DNA of 64,000 nucleotides from NCBI RefSeq assembly GCF_000153465.1, contig NZ_CH672387.1, positions 647,180 to 711,179 of the forward strand, in the 5' to 3' direction. Positions within the stretch are counted from its first letter, which is position 1. Every line of letters begins with the position of its first letter. The translations under genes and the position numbers were made by a program. The DNA comes from Aurantimonas manganoxydans SI85-9A1. GTDB lineage: Bacteria; Pseudomonadota; Alphaproteobacteria; Rhizobiales; Rhizobiaceae. The notes under the pieces are model-generated. The model was not told the origin of the DNA, did no database searches, and was given only the letters and a program-made list of their open reading frames with translations. This document shows positions 40,942-50,103 of the stretch, piece after piece.

Positions 40942-42471
40942 TCAGGAGGCCGTTGCCGGCGTTCGGGGTGGTTTGATCACCATGAAATAGAAGAACAGCG
41001 CCGTCAGCACCAGAAAGAACAGGCTGTCCGGACTGGTGAGGAATGTCGTCGGATCGCCCTTGGCCAGTTGCAGCGAGCGCCGCAGATATTGCTCGAGATC
41101 CGGCCCGAGGATGAAGCCCAGCAGCAGGGTGACGGTCGGATAGCCCGCCGTGCGCAGGAAAAAGGCGATGATGCCGAACACCAGCGCCAGCAGCATCTGG
41201 AAGCTGGAAAAAGTGGCGACATAGCTGCCGACCAGCGCGACCACGGCGATCGAGGAATAGAGCAGCGCTTTGCGGATCGAGACGATGCGAACGAAATACG
41301 GCCCGAGCAGATAGAGCGTCACCGGGATCAGGATCAGCGCGCTCATCAGAAGCGACGCGAACATCGGGGCGATCATGTCGATCTGGTTGTCGAGCAGGCG
41401 GGGCCCAGGCTGCAGGCCGTTGATGATCAGGACGCCGAGCACGATGGCGGTGGTCGGGTCGCCGGGAATGCCGAACATCAGCATCGGCACGAAGGCGCCG
41501 CCGCACATGGAATTGTTGGCGGTCTCGGCCGCGGCGATGCCTTCGCGGCTGCCTTTGCCGTAGAGCTCGGGCCGCTTCGACCGGCGCATGGCGTCGGCAT
41601 AGGAGACGAAGGCGGCCATCGAGCCGCCGGCGCCGGGCAGGACGCCGATGAAGAAGCCGATGATGGCGCTCTTCAGATAGGTCCAGACGCCGATCTCGCG
41701 GATCTCGGCCAGTAGCGGGACGAAATCCCGGCGTTTGATCGTGAGCCTGGCGACATGCTCCTTGTCCACGGTGCGGGCATGCATGACGTCGCGCGCCTGG
41801 ATCAGCAGCTCGCTGATGGCGAAGGTGCCGATGACGACGGACATCAGCCCGATTCCCTCGACCAGCGTCGAGGTGCCGAAGGTGAAGCGCGCCACCGGCT
41901 GCATGACGTCGATGCCGATGGTGGCGATCATCACGCCGAGGGCGGTGGTGACGACACTCTTGGCGATGGCGCCGCGCTGGGAGATGCCGATGACGACCAG
42001 CGCGAAGAGGATCAGCGAGAACTTGCCGGGCGTCTGGATCAGCAGGGCGAGGCTTGCGGCGACCGGCGTGAACAGGATCAGGAAGATCGCGCCGATGGTG
42101 CCGCCGACCATCGAGCCGAGGGCGGCGTGACCGAGCGCGTTGGCGCCGTGCCCCTGCTGCATCAGCGGATAGCCCTCGACGCCGGTCATCATGGAGGAGG
42201 GCGCGCCGGGTATGTTGATGGTCGTGGCGGTGATGCTGCCGGCATACATGCCGGACATGAAGATGCTGGCGCACATGACCAGCGCCGCGGTCACGTCGAG
42301 GCTGTAGGTGATCGGCAGGAGGAGGGCGATCGCCAGGACGGCAGTCAGCCCGGGAACGGCGCCGAAGAAGGTGCCGATCAGGAAGCCGACGATCATGTAG
42401 AACAGGACGGTCGGGTCGGTCAGCGCGGCGAAGCCGCCGAGAATGTGGAGCGCGAATTCCATTACAGCCAC
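40942..42471 (-). CDS. tctA: Tripartite tricarboxylate transporter, large permease (TctA)
   Basis: A 509-residue membrane protein with about twelve helices. It has the TctA signature GFLIGTFFGAVPGLTAVLAIALLLPITYSLD and YPLMQQGHGANALGHAALGSMVGG. TctA is the channel of a secondary, binding-protein-dependent importer of carboxylates. It overlaps the tctB gene by ten bases. Nearby sugar-acid catabolic genes suggest the substrate is an aldarate or related acid, but this is inference. Confidence 0.95.
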   Translation of the reverse strand: MAVMEFALHILGGFAALTDPTVLFYMIVGFLIGTFFGAVPGLTAVLAIALLLPITYSLDVTAALVMCASIFMSGMYAGSITATTINIPGAPSSMMTGVEGYPLMQQGHGANALGHAALGSMVGGTIGAIFLILFTPVAASLALLIQTPGKFSLILFALVVIGISQRGAIAKSVVTTALGVMIATIGIDVMQPVARFTFGTSTLVEGIGLMSVVIGTFAISELLIQARDVMHARTVDKEHVARLTIKRRDFVPLLAEIREIGVWTYLKSAIIGFFIGVLPGAGGSMAAFVSYADAMRRSKRPELYGKGSREGIAAAETANNSMCGGAFVPMLMFGIPGDPTTAIVLGVLIINGLQPGPRLLDNQIDMIAPMFASLLMSALILIPVTLYLLGPYFVRIVSIRKALLYSSIAVVALVGSYVATFSSFQMLLALVFGIIAFFLRTAGYPTVTLLLGFILGPDLEQYLRRSLQLAKGDPTTFLTSPDSLFFLVLTALFFYFMVIKPPRTPATAS

Positions 42472-42935
42472 TCCGTCAGGGTCGGCAGCCGGACATGGAA
42501 GAAGACCTGGAACAGCAGGTAGAAGACGGCGGTGATGACGACCGCGTAGATCAGCCGCCAGAGGACGTTGGCGTCCATGCGGAAGACTTGGAGCAGCGCG
42601 AAGACGTAGAGCAGCGTCGAGAGCGCGTAGCCGAGGGGTTCGAATACCGCGATGTAGATCGCCGTCGCCGCGACCACCAGAATGGCCGGCCGCAGGTTCA
42701 GCGGCTCGCGCGGCGCCTCGTCGACGACCGGCGCGGCGCGAACGATGTTCAGCGCGACGGCGGCGAGGCCGAGATACATGACGACGCTGATGACGATCGG
42801 CAGGAAGGACGGGCCGACGAGGCCCTCGTCATATTGCGGCCGGATGCCCAGCGCCGCGACGAGATAGATCGTCGTGACGACGAAGAGCACGGCCGGCAGG
42901 ATCAACTGGCGGGTGACGGTGGGCTTTTGCAGCAT
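42462..42935 (-). CDS. tctB: Tripartite tricarboxylate transporter, small permease (TctB)
   Basis: A 157-residue membrane protein with four predicted helices, typical of TctB. Its start segment (LILPAVLFVVTTIYLVAAL) and the two C-terminal helices (LGYALSTLLYVFALLQVF; RLIYAVVITAVFYLLFQVFF) fit the family. TctB stabilises TctA. Its 3' end overlaps tctA by ten bases. Confidence 0.92.
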   Translation of the reverse strand: MLQKPTVTRQLILPAVLFVVTTIYLVAALGIRPQYDEGLVGPSFLPIVISVVMYLGLAAVALNIVRAAPVVDEAPREPLNLRPAILVVAATAIYIAVFEPLGYALSTLLYVFALLQVFRMDANVLWRLIYAVVITAVFYLLFQVFFHVRLPTLTEWL

Positions 42936-42996
42936 CGGATGTCCATGCGACAGGGCGGTGCAGCGGCGAGGCCAAGGCTTCGCCGCCGCACGGGGA

Positions 42997-43980
42997 TTAC
43001 TGGGCGATGACGCCGTCAGCCTTCAGCTTGTCGAACTGGGCGAAGACGGCTTCCTGCTGCTCTGCGACCCAGTCAGTAACCTCCTGCGGGCCGAGCCAGC
43101 CGGGCGTCACGCCGACCTTGGAGACCCATTCCTGGAACTCCTCACCTTCCAGCGCCTGCTGGTAGGCTTCGGCCAGCCTGGCGACCACGTCATCCGGAGT
43201 CCTGGCCGGTGCGGCGACGATGATGAAGCTGCCTGACCGCAGGTCGAGACCGGCGGACTTTGCATCGGGAACGTCGCTGTAGGTCGGGTTCGGCGCGTCG
43301 GAGAACTCGACCAGCCCGCGTGCGTCGCCTTCGTCGAGGAGGTTGGCGAAATCGCCGAGGCTGGTGACGGCGATCACGACCTCGCCCGACAGCATGGCCT
43401 CCTTCTGGGGACCGGCGCCGCCTGGATAGGGGATGAGGTCGAGATCGATGCCGGCCAGCTTCTCCAGTTCGAGCATCGCCAGATGGGTGCGCGAACCGGT
43501 GTTCTGGATCGCCACCTTGACGTCGCCCGGCGCTTCCTTGGCGGCGGCGATCAGGTCGTCGATGGTCTGGTAGGGCGCGTCGTCGGCGACGATGATCGCG
43601 TCCGACTCGTTGGTCAGGCGGCCGATCATCTGCAGCTTGTCGAGCTCGTAGCCCGGCAGCAGTTGCTGGTAGGGCACGGTGATGACGCTGTCATAGGTCA
43701 GGACGCCAATCGTGTAGCCGTCCGGGCGTGCCGCCATGACGTTCATGATGCCGTTGGCGCTCATGCCGCCCTCGACATTCTCCACATAGACGGTCTGGCC
43801 GAGCTCCTTCTCGGCGATCGCGCTGACCTTGCGCGCGATACCGTCAGTGCCGCCGCCGGCGCCCCAGGGCACGACGAGGCGGATGTCCTTGGTGGGGTAG
43901 TCCTGCGCCGCGGCCGGCGCGGCGATGGCCACGATGGCTGCGGTCGCCGCCGTGGCGGCAAGGGTTCTGAGATGATGCAT
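42997..43980 (-). CDS. tctC: Tripartite tricarboxylate transporter, binding protein (TctC/BUG)
   Basis: A 327-residue periplasmic binding protein. It has a signal peptide (HHLRTLAATAATAAIVAIAAPAAA, cleaved near AQD), then DYPTKDIRLVVPWGAGGGTDGIARKV, the hallmark of BUG/TctC proteins, and the PYPGGAGPQKEAMLSGEV segment. It captures a carboxylate and hands it to TctAB. It lies 61 bases upstream of tctB in the same operon. Confidence 0.93.
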   Translation of the reverse strand: MHHLRTLAATAATAAIVAIAAPAAAQDYPTKDIRLVVPWGAGGGTDGIARKVSAIAEKELGQTVYVENVEGGMSANGIMNVMAARPDGYTIGVLTYDSVITVPYQQLLPGYELDKLQMIGRLTNESDAIIVADDAPYQTIDDLIAAAKEAPGDVKVAIQNTGSRTHLAMLELEKLAGIDLDLIPYPGGAGPQKEAMLSGEVVIAVTSLGDFANLLDEGDARGLVEFSDAPNPTYSDVPDAKSAGLDLRSGSFIIVAAPARTPDDVVARLAEAYQQALEGEEFQEWVSKVGVTPGWLGPQEVTDWVAEQQEAVFAQFDKLKADGVIAQ

Positions 43981-44100
43981 GCGTCTGTCCTCCCATGTTG
44001 AAACTGAAGGGGTCGCCCCCGCTTCCTCGATCCGGCGCCGTGCGCCGCCGGACCGTCTTCACGATTCCCGTGTCCGCTCCCGCAGACCGGTGCCCGGCCG

Positions 44101-45006
44101 TCAGGCGGCCTCGGCCAGCCGTGCCTCGACCCGTGCCACCAGCGCGTCGATCTCGCGATGGTCCTCGGCGGTCAAAGCGGGGCCGGGCTGGCGCATGGTG
44201 GCGTGACGGATGGCGCCGCGCCGCCGCATGACCTCCTTGCGGGCCGCCACGCCCCAGAAGCCCATCGCCTCGTAGCGCAGCAGCGGCAGGTAGCGTTCGA
44301 AGAGATCGTTCGCCGCATCCGTGTCGCCCTGGGTGTGCAGGCGGTAAACGCCCGACAGCATCTCCGGATAGGAGAAGCCGGCCATCGGCCCGTCGACGCC
44401 GCGCGCCAGTTCCAGCGGCAGATACATGGCGTTGTTGCCGGTCAGGATAGCGACGCGGCGACCGCCGCCCTGGCGCAGGCGGGTGATCTTGTTGAGGCTC
44501 GGCAGGTCTTCCTGCTTGATCGCCTGGATCTGCGGATGACGCTCGACCAGCGACAGGATCGCCGGCACCGACATGCCGACATTCGTCGCGCCGGGGAAAT
44601 CCTGCAGCACCACCGGCACGTCGCCGATGGCGGTGAAGACGTGATCGAAATAGCGGGCGAGCTCGTCGTCGGTGCGGATGCCGCTCGCCGGCGCGATCAT
44701 CACGCCCGCGGCGCCCGCGTCCATGACCTTCGCGGTGAGCTGGGAAAGCTGGGCGAGGTTGGGGCTGCTCACCCCGACGATGACCGGCCGGCCGGCGGCG
44801 CGGGCGATGTAGCGATTGGCGACGGCCAGCGATTCCGCCTCCGTCAGCTTGCCGGCCTCGCCGCTGACGCCCAGCACGGTGAAGCCGTCCGCGCCATGGC
44901 GGCAGTAGAAGTCGACCAGCGTGTCGACGCTCGCAAGGTCGATCCCGGCGTCCGCGTCGAACGGCGTCTGGGCGACGATGTAGACGCCCTTCATGGCTGC
45001 GAGCAT
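44101..45006 (-). CDS. Dihydrodipicolinate synthase (DapA)-family lyase with altered tyrosine motif
   Basis: A 301-residue TIM-barrel aldolase/dehydratase of the DapA/N-acetylneuraminate lyase superfamily. The Schiff-base lysine is clear (IQAIKQEDLPS, Lys164), as are GVSGEAGKLTEAE and VGVSSPNLAQL. The usual Tyr-Asn of the YNxP motif is replaced by Gln135-Asp136 (VVLQDFPGATNV). The catalytic tyrosine that relays protons is therefore absent, so it is neither true DapA nor a standard sugar-acid lyase. The ATG at 45006 follows GGGAGA. It heads the operon with the TctCBA transporter and is divergent from a 2-hydroxyacid dehydrogenase gene. A catabolic lyase role is likely; the substrate is unknown. 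Confidence 0.85.
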   Translation of the reverse strand: MLAAMKGVYIVAQTPFDADAGIDLASVDTLVDFYCRHGADGFTVLGVSGEAGKLTEAESLAVANRYIARAAGRPVIVGVSSPNLAQLSQLTAKVMDAGAAGVMIAPASGIRTDDELARYFDHVFTAIGDVPVVLQDFPGATNVGMSVPAILSLVERHPQIQAIKQEDLPSLNKITRLRQGGGRRVAILTGNNAMYLPLELARGVDGPMAGFSYPEMLSGVYRLHTQGDTDAANDLFERYLPLLRYEAMGFWGVAARKEVMRRRGAIRHATMRQPGPALTAEDHREIDALVARVEARLAEAA

Positions 45007-45066
45007 TGTGTCTCCCGGCGTGCCTTGAATTCGCATGGCAGATGCGGCGGCCCGTCTCCCTGCCGC

Positions 45067-45100
45067 TCATCATATGATCTCTTGCCGATGCCATATGATC
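45067..45100. promoter_or_regulatory. Two ATCATATGAT-type boxes in the divergent promoter, candidate GntR operators
   Basis: TCATCATATGATC at 45067-45079 contains the perfect ten-base palindrome ATCATATGAT. A second copy, CCATATGATC, begins at 45091. They lie between the DapA-like and hydroxyacid dehydrogenase genes and match boxes found before the GntR and kdgD genes downstream. Confidence 0.62.
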
Positions 45101-45200
45101 ACTGCATAAAGACACTGATGGTTCGGCCTGTCAATCGGCCGGAACGGTCACCGGCGAACGACGCTCCGGCGCTGCCGCCGGTGCAGCACAGCGGGGACCC

Positions 45201-46190
45201 ATGGCCGACGCGATCGAAATCGTCTTTCACGGGCGCAATGCCGCCTCTTTCGTCGAGGGCTTCGATGCCCTGCTCGAAGTCGCGGCGAGGATCCGGCTCG
45301 TGCCGGACGAGCCGGCGACCGAGGCCGATGCCGAGGCGTTGCGCCGGGCCGACGTGATCATCGGCAATCGCTTCCAGGCTTCGCAGCCAAGGCCGGAGCG
45401 GCTGCGGCTCTATCACGTCTCGGCCACGGGAACCGACGGCATCGCCCTCGACGCCCTGCCGCCCGGCGCAACCGTCTGCAATTGCTACGGGCACGAGCCG
45501 GCCATGGCCGAATATGTCATGGCGGCGCTCCTGTCCCATCAGGTGAGGCTGTTCGATGCCGACCGGCGCCTGCGCAAGGGCGAATGGCCCTACCGCGCCG
45601 GTGCGGCGGCCAATATTCATGGCGAGATCGGCGGCAAGGCGCTGGGCCTGCTCGGCTTCGGCCATATCGGCCGGGCGGTCGCTGCCCACGCGAAGGCCTT
45701 CGGCATGGCCGTCCATGTCGCCAATCGGAGTCCGGTGCCCATGGCCGGCGACGTCGACACCAGCCACGGCCTCGACGATCTGTCGGCGTTCTATGCCGCG
45801 GCGGACTTCGTCGTCGTATCGCTGCCGCTGCTGCCGGAAACGCGGGGTCTCGTCGATGCGGCCGCCTTCGACCAGATGCGGCCGGATGCGGTGCTGGTGA
45901 ATGTCGGCCGCGGCCCGGTGGTGGACGAGGCGGCGTTGTACGAGGCGCTGGCCCATCGCCGCATCGGCGGAGCCGTCATCGACACCTGGTACCGTTATCC
46001 GGAGGCCCAAGGCGATGTGACGGCGCCCTCGCGCTTCGATTTCGCGGCGCTCCACAATGTGGTGATGACCCCGCACATGTCCGCCTGGACGGACGGCACG
46101 ATACGACGGCGCCAGGCCACCATGGCCGACAACATCAACCGCCATTTCACCGGCCGGGCCTGCAACAACGTCGTGCGGCCCGCCGACTGA
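45201..46190 (+). CDS. D-isomer-specific 2-hydroxyacid dehydrogenase family protein
   Basis: A 329-residue NAD(P)-dependent enzyme. The dinucleotide motif is GLLGFGHIGRAVAAHAKAFG (Gly152, Gly154, Gly157). The catalytic Arg237 (VNVGRGPVVDEAAL) and His292 (MTPHMSAW) are in place, but the glutamate of the Arg-Glu-His triad, usually in a DVFxxEP context, is a tyrosine in IDTWYRYP (Tyr266). Such sequences form a separate subgroup. Start: ATG after GGGGA. It probably oxidises or reduces a hydroxy or keto acid in the sugar-acid pathway; the direction and substrate are unknown. Confidence 0.85.
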   Translation: MADAIEIVFHGRNAASFVEGFDALLEVAARIRLVPDEPATEADAEALRRADVIIGNRFQASQPRPERLRLYHVSATGTDGIALDALPPGATVCNCYGHEPAMAEYVMAALLSHQVRLFDADRRLRKGEWPYRAGAAANIHGEIGGKALGLLGFGHIGRAVAAHAKAFGMAVHVANRSPVPMAGDVDTSHGLDDLSAFYAAADFVVVSLPLLPETRGLVDAAAFDQMRPDAVLVNVGRGPVVDEAALYEALAHRRIGGAVIDTWYRYPEAQGDVTAPSRFDFAALHNVVMTPHMSAWTDGTIRRRQATMADNINRHFTGRACNNVVRPAD

Positions 46191-46259
46191 CCCCTCGCGC
46201 AGCCCGCCGGAACGGCGGCGTGCGACGAAAGCCGTGATCGTGGTCATCGACGCGGTGTG

Positions 46260-46270
46260 TCATCATATGT
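46260..46270. promoter_or_regulatory. TCATCATATGT box upstream of the GntR regulator gene
   Basis: The third copy of the ATCATAYG-type motif. It lies about 90 bases before the chosen GntR start and after the hydroxyacid dehydrogenase stop, the place expected for an autoregulatory operator. Confidence 0.55.
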
Positions 46271-46358
46271 TGAGGTGGCCACGGCGCGCGAACTGCATGG
46301 CACGATGCAGAGCCGCAGATGGCGACCCGATGCGGATCGCAGGGAGGAAGCAGGCAGG

Positions 46359-47102
46359 GTGGTGACAGGACAAGCCAAGGACAGCCGGCCGCTGACGGTG
46401 CGCGTCACGGAGGAATTGCGCGAACGGATCGAAGCCGGGGACTACGCACCAGGCGACAAGCTGCCGACCGAGCCGGTGCTGGTCGAGCGTTTCGGCTACA
46501 GCCGGACGGTGATCCGCGAGGCGATCGCGGCCCTGCGCGCCGACGGTCTGGTGGAATCGCGGCAGGGCGTCGGCGTCTTCGTGCTGGGTCCGCGCCAGCG
46601 CGAGCAGCTGCCGACGCTGTTTGCAGATGCGACCGACAAGATCTCCGACATTATCGAAGAGCTTGAGCTGCGGCTGGGCATCGAGGTCGAGGCGGCGGGG
46701 CTTGCGGCGTTGCGCAGTTCGCCGGCCCAGGAGGCGGAGATCCAGGCACAGCTCGAAAGCTTTGAGCGGCTGGTGGCCGAGGGACGCCCGACCGACAACG
46801 CCGATTTCGCCTTCCACATGACGATCGCCACGGCGACCAACAACCAGCGTTTCAAGGCGTTTCTGGAGCATGTCGGCCGGCGGATCATCCCGCGGGTCAA
46901 GTTTCGCAAGGCGATGGGCGGCATCGATCCGCTGCCGAACCGGGACGAACAGCTCCTGGCCGAGCACACGCAGGTGGCCGAGGCGATCTGGGCGCGCGAT
47001 CCCGAAGCTGCCCGCGACGCCATGCGGCGCCATCTGCAGGGCGGCATCAAGCGCTACCGCGCCATCACCCGCGCCACCCGGCCGACGCCCGCCAGCGATT
47101 GA
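46359..47102 (+). CDS. FadR-subfamily GntR regulator of the sugar-acid cluster
   Basis: A 247-residue regulator with a winged-helix domain (LTVRVTEELRERIEAGDYAPGDKLPTEPVLVERFGYSRTVIREAIAALRADGLVESRQGVGVFV) and a C-terminal FCD domain (DADFAFHMTIATATNNQRF-like helices, ending in HLQGGIKRYR). I chose the GTG at 46359 because GGGAGGA precedes it; a GTG three bases on is nearly as good. The longer open frame would start inside the operator-like box at 46260. Its regulon probably includes the dapA-tct operon, the hydroxyacid dehydrogenase gene and kdgD. Confidence 0.88.
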   Translation: MVTGQAKDSRPLTVRVTEELRERIEAGDYAPGDKLPTEPVLVERFGYSRTVIREAIAALRADGLVESRQGVGVFVLGPRQREQLPTLFADATDKISDIIEELELRLGIEVEAAGLAALRSSPAQEAEIQAQLESFERLVAEGRPTDNADFAFHMTIATATNNQRFKAFLEHVGRRIIPRVKFRKAMGGIDPLPNRDEQLLAEHTQVAEAIWARDPEAARDAMRRHLQGGIKRYRAITRATRPTPASD

Positions 47103-48050
<948 letters not shown>

Positions 48051-48086
48051 CGCGCCTTCAGGGCGCTATCGGTCCAGACCTGCCGG

Positions 48087-48110
48087 ACGGCTCCGCGATC
48101 GCGGGGCCGT
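48087..48110. terminator. GC-rich palindrome between convergent kdgD and nitrile hydratase accessory genes
   Basis: ACGGCTCCGCGA is followed directly by its near-perfect inverse (one G-U pair). It lies between two convergent genes. With no loop sequence or T-run it is only a weak terminator candidate. Confidence 0.35.
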
Positions 48111-48125
48111 TCTGCGTCGCGGCGG

Positions 48126-48515
48126 TCAGTCGTGTGGGTTCGGCAGGCCGGCCTCGAAGCGGATCGGCGTGCCGTGGGGCGTGGCCTCGGCGGCGCGGTG
48201 CCAGACGGCCTGCGCCGCGTCGACGGCATCGGCGCTTACCAGCGCCCGTGCCGTGAGGATTTCTTCGAGCGCGACGAGCCATGCGGTGAAATAGGCATCC
48301 GCTGTTGCTTCGGGCGAGGGGCCGGCGGCGGGCAGGCTGGCGCAGGCGCGGCCGAGCGCGGCAGCCCAGTCGGTCCAGGCAAGGATGCCGCGCTCGTTCA
48401 GCGCGACGGTCATGGCGAAGGCCTTGGCCTGCCAGGGCGCGAAGAAGACGGGTTCACCCGCCGCATCGCGTGGCAGGCCGGGCGATGCGGCGATGCCGGT
48501 CTCAGGCGTGCGCAA
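48126..48515 (-). CDS. Nitrile hydratase accessory protein (activator)
   Basis: A 129-residue protein of the nitrile hydratase activator family (P14K/NhlE-like), which helps insert cobalt into the alpha subunit. Conserved pieces are GLPRDAAGEPVFFAPWQAKAFAMTVALNERG near the start and WVALEEIL-like AWLVALEEILTARAL near the middle, homologous to the N-terminal part of the beta subunit. I chose the TTG at 48515 because TGGGAG lies seven bases upstream and it overlaps the beta-subunit stop by only 14 bases. An ATG at 48533 lacks a ribosome site. Confidence 0.8.
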   Translation of the reverse strand: MRTPETGIAASPGLPRDAAGEPVFFAPWQAKAFAMTVALNERGILAWTDWAAALGRACASLPAAGPSPEATADAYFTAWLVALEEILTARALVSADAVDAAQAVWHRAAEATPHGTPIRFEAGLPNPHD

Positions 48516-49164
48516 GATAGGGCTCCCAGGCATCGATGGAGACGGTGTCGTTGGGCGAAGCGTCGCCGCCCCACAGCGTGAATGCGTCGAAGACCACCGT
48601 GTAGAGCCAGTGCGCGACATGGTCGTCGCCCTTGGCGCTGGCATCCGCGAAGACATGGAAACCCTGAACGGTTTCGATGGTGCCGGTCTTCTCGCGGGCA
48701 TAGGCGGGCAGGCGGATGTGATGGCGCGGCTGCAGGTTCAGCGTGCGGACCCTGTCGCCCGGCGCGAAAACGGGCGTGCTGCCTTCGGGATCGCGGTTGG
48801 CCGGACTGCCCTTGGCAAGGGCCGGCGCGACGGCATCGGCCTTCAGGATGCGGTTCGGCGGCACGGTCAGGTCGAGGGGCCGCCCGGCGCGCAATTCGCG
48901 ATGGCTGATGAGGCCGTGGCGCAGGAGCAGCGTCTCAAGGCCCTTGGTCCAGATCTCGTAATAGGACGAACCGTAATAGTCGGCCGGGTGGCGATCCTCA
49001 CGGGCGGCGCGGCTTTCGTCGATCGACCAATGGCCCATCGCACCGGCGGCGAGCGTCAGGGCGAGGGCGCGGCGCTCCCAGGGCGCATGGAACAGCGGCT
49101 CGTCTGCCTTCGGCGCGATCGGCCCGAAGCCGTGCCGACCGCCGAGATCGTGGGGGCCGTTCAT
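48502..49164 (-). CDS. Nitrile hydratase beta subunit
   Basis: A 220-residue subunit of the enzyme that hydrates nitriles to amides. The start [16 protein letters not shown] is highly characteristic, followed by [30 protein letters not shown] and the SH3-like C-terminal domain ([32 protein letters not shown]). It overlaps the alpha-subunit stop by four bases and the accessory gene by 14. It pairs with the alpha subunit to form the active site. Confidence 0.93.
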   Translation of the reverse strand: MNGPHDLGGRHGFGPIAPKADEPLFHAPWERRALALTLAAGAMGHWSIDESRAAREDRHPADYYGSSYYEIWTKGLETLLLRHGLISHRELRAGRPLDLTVPPNRILKADAVAPALAKGSPANRDPEGSTPVFAPGDRVRTLNLQPRHHIRLPAYAREKTGTIETVQGFHVFADASAKGDDHVAHWLYTVVFDAFTLWGGDASPNDTVSIDAWEPYLAHA

Positions 49165-49826
49165 GCCGCCGTCTCCGGCGCGGCATGCGGGCTCAGGTCA
49201 CGCTCGGTACCGATCATGGAATTGCGGGTGACGAGCGCCGCCAGCGCCGCCTCGGACAGTCCCTCGGTACCCGCCGGGCGCTCGGGCACGACGAGGTAGC
49301 GCAGCTCGGCGGTGGAGTCCCAGACTCGCACCGAGACGCCGTCCGGCAGCGCGACGCCGAATTCGCGCAGGACGCCGCGCGGATCGGAGACGGCGCGCGA
49401 GCGATAGGGCGGCGACTTGTACCAGACCGGCGGCAGGCCGAGCACTGACCACGGATAGCAGGAGCACAGGGTGCAGACGACGAGGTTGTGGCGCTCCGGG
49501 GTGTTGAACACCGCCTGCATGTGCTCGCCCTGGCGGCCGGTGAAGCCAAGCGAGGCAATGGCGGCGGTTGCGTCGCGCGCCAGCCAGTCGGCGTAGTCCG
49601 GGTCGCTCCAGGCCTTGGCGACGACGCTGGCGCCGTTGCGCGGCCCGACCTTGGTCTCGTAGGTGTCGATGATGGCGTCGAGGGCGTCCGGGTCGACCAT
49701 GCCCTTTTCGGTGAGGATCGTCTCCAGCGCCATGACCCGCGCGGTCATCGGGTCGAGATGGTTGTCGTGATCACGGTCGTGGTGATGGCCGTGGTGATCA
49801 CCGTCCCTGCCGTGCGATCCCGTCAT
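49161..49826 (-). CDS. Nitrile hydratase alpha subunit, cobalt type
   Basis: A 221-residue catalytic subunit. The metal site is [10 protein letters not shown] with Cys118, Cys121 and Cys123; the Thr at position 119 marks the cobalt type, while iron types have Ser. An unusual N-terminal leader of about 23 residues contains eight histidines ([10 protein letters not shown] region), which may bind cobalt during maturation or be incidental. The gene order alpha, beta, accessory is the usual one. No amidase, the normal next enzyme, is in the window. Confidence 0.93.
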   Translation of the reverse strand: MTGSHGRDGDHHGHHHDRDHDNHLDPMTARVMALETILTEKGMVDPDALDAIIDTYETKVGPRNGASVVAKAWSDPDYADWLARDATAAIASLGFTGRQGEHMQAVFNTPERHNLVVCTLCSCYPWSVLGLPPVWYKSPPYRSRAVSDPRGVLREFGVALPDGVSVRVWDSTAELRYLVVPERPAGTEGLSEAALAALVTRNSMIGTERDLSPHAAPETAA

Positions 49827-50103
49827 GGTTCCTCCCGGATCTGTCTTCGCCGGCCTCGCCGCGCATCGACCGGCTCCGTGGCGTCGCGCCGGCGTCCGCG
49901 CGCCCGGTTGCGATGATAAGCCCGGCAGGGGGAATTACCAGCCGTTCCAGGACCCGTGCGGGAGTGTGCGACCCATAGCGGACGGCGGCCCGCATTCCCC
50001 CGTTGACCCGGACGGGTGTTGAGGCGCACCACAGGCAGATGGAGCGACGTGGCGGCGCAGGCACGGCCCGCCGCTCAAGCCCGATATCCGGAGTTCTGCA
50101 CCC

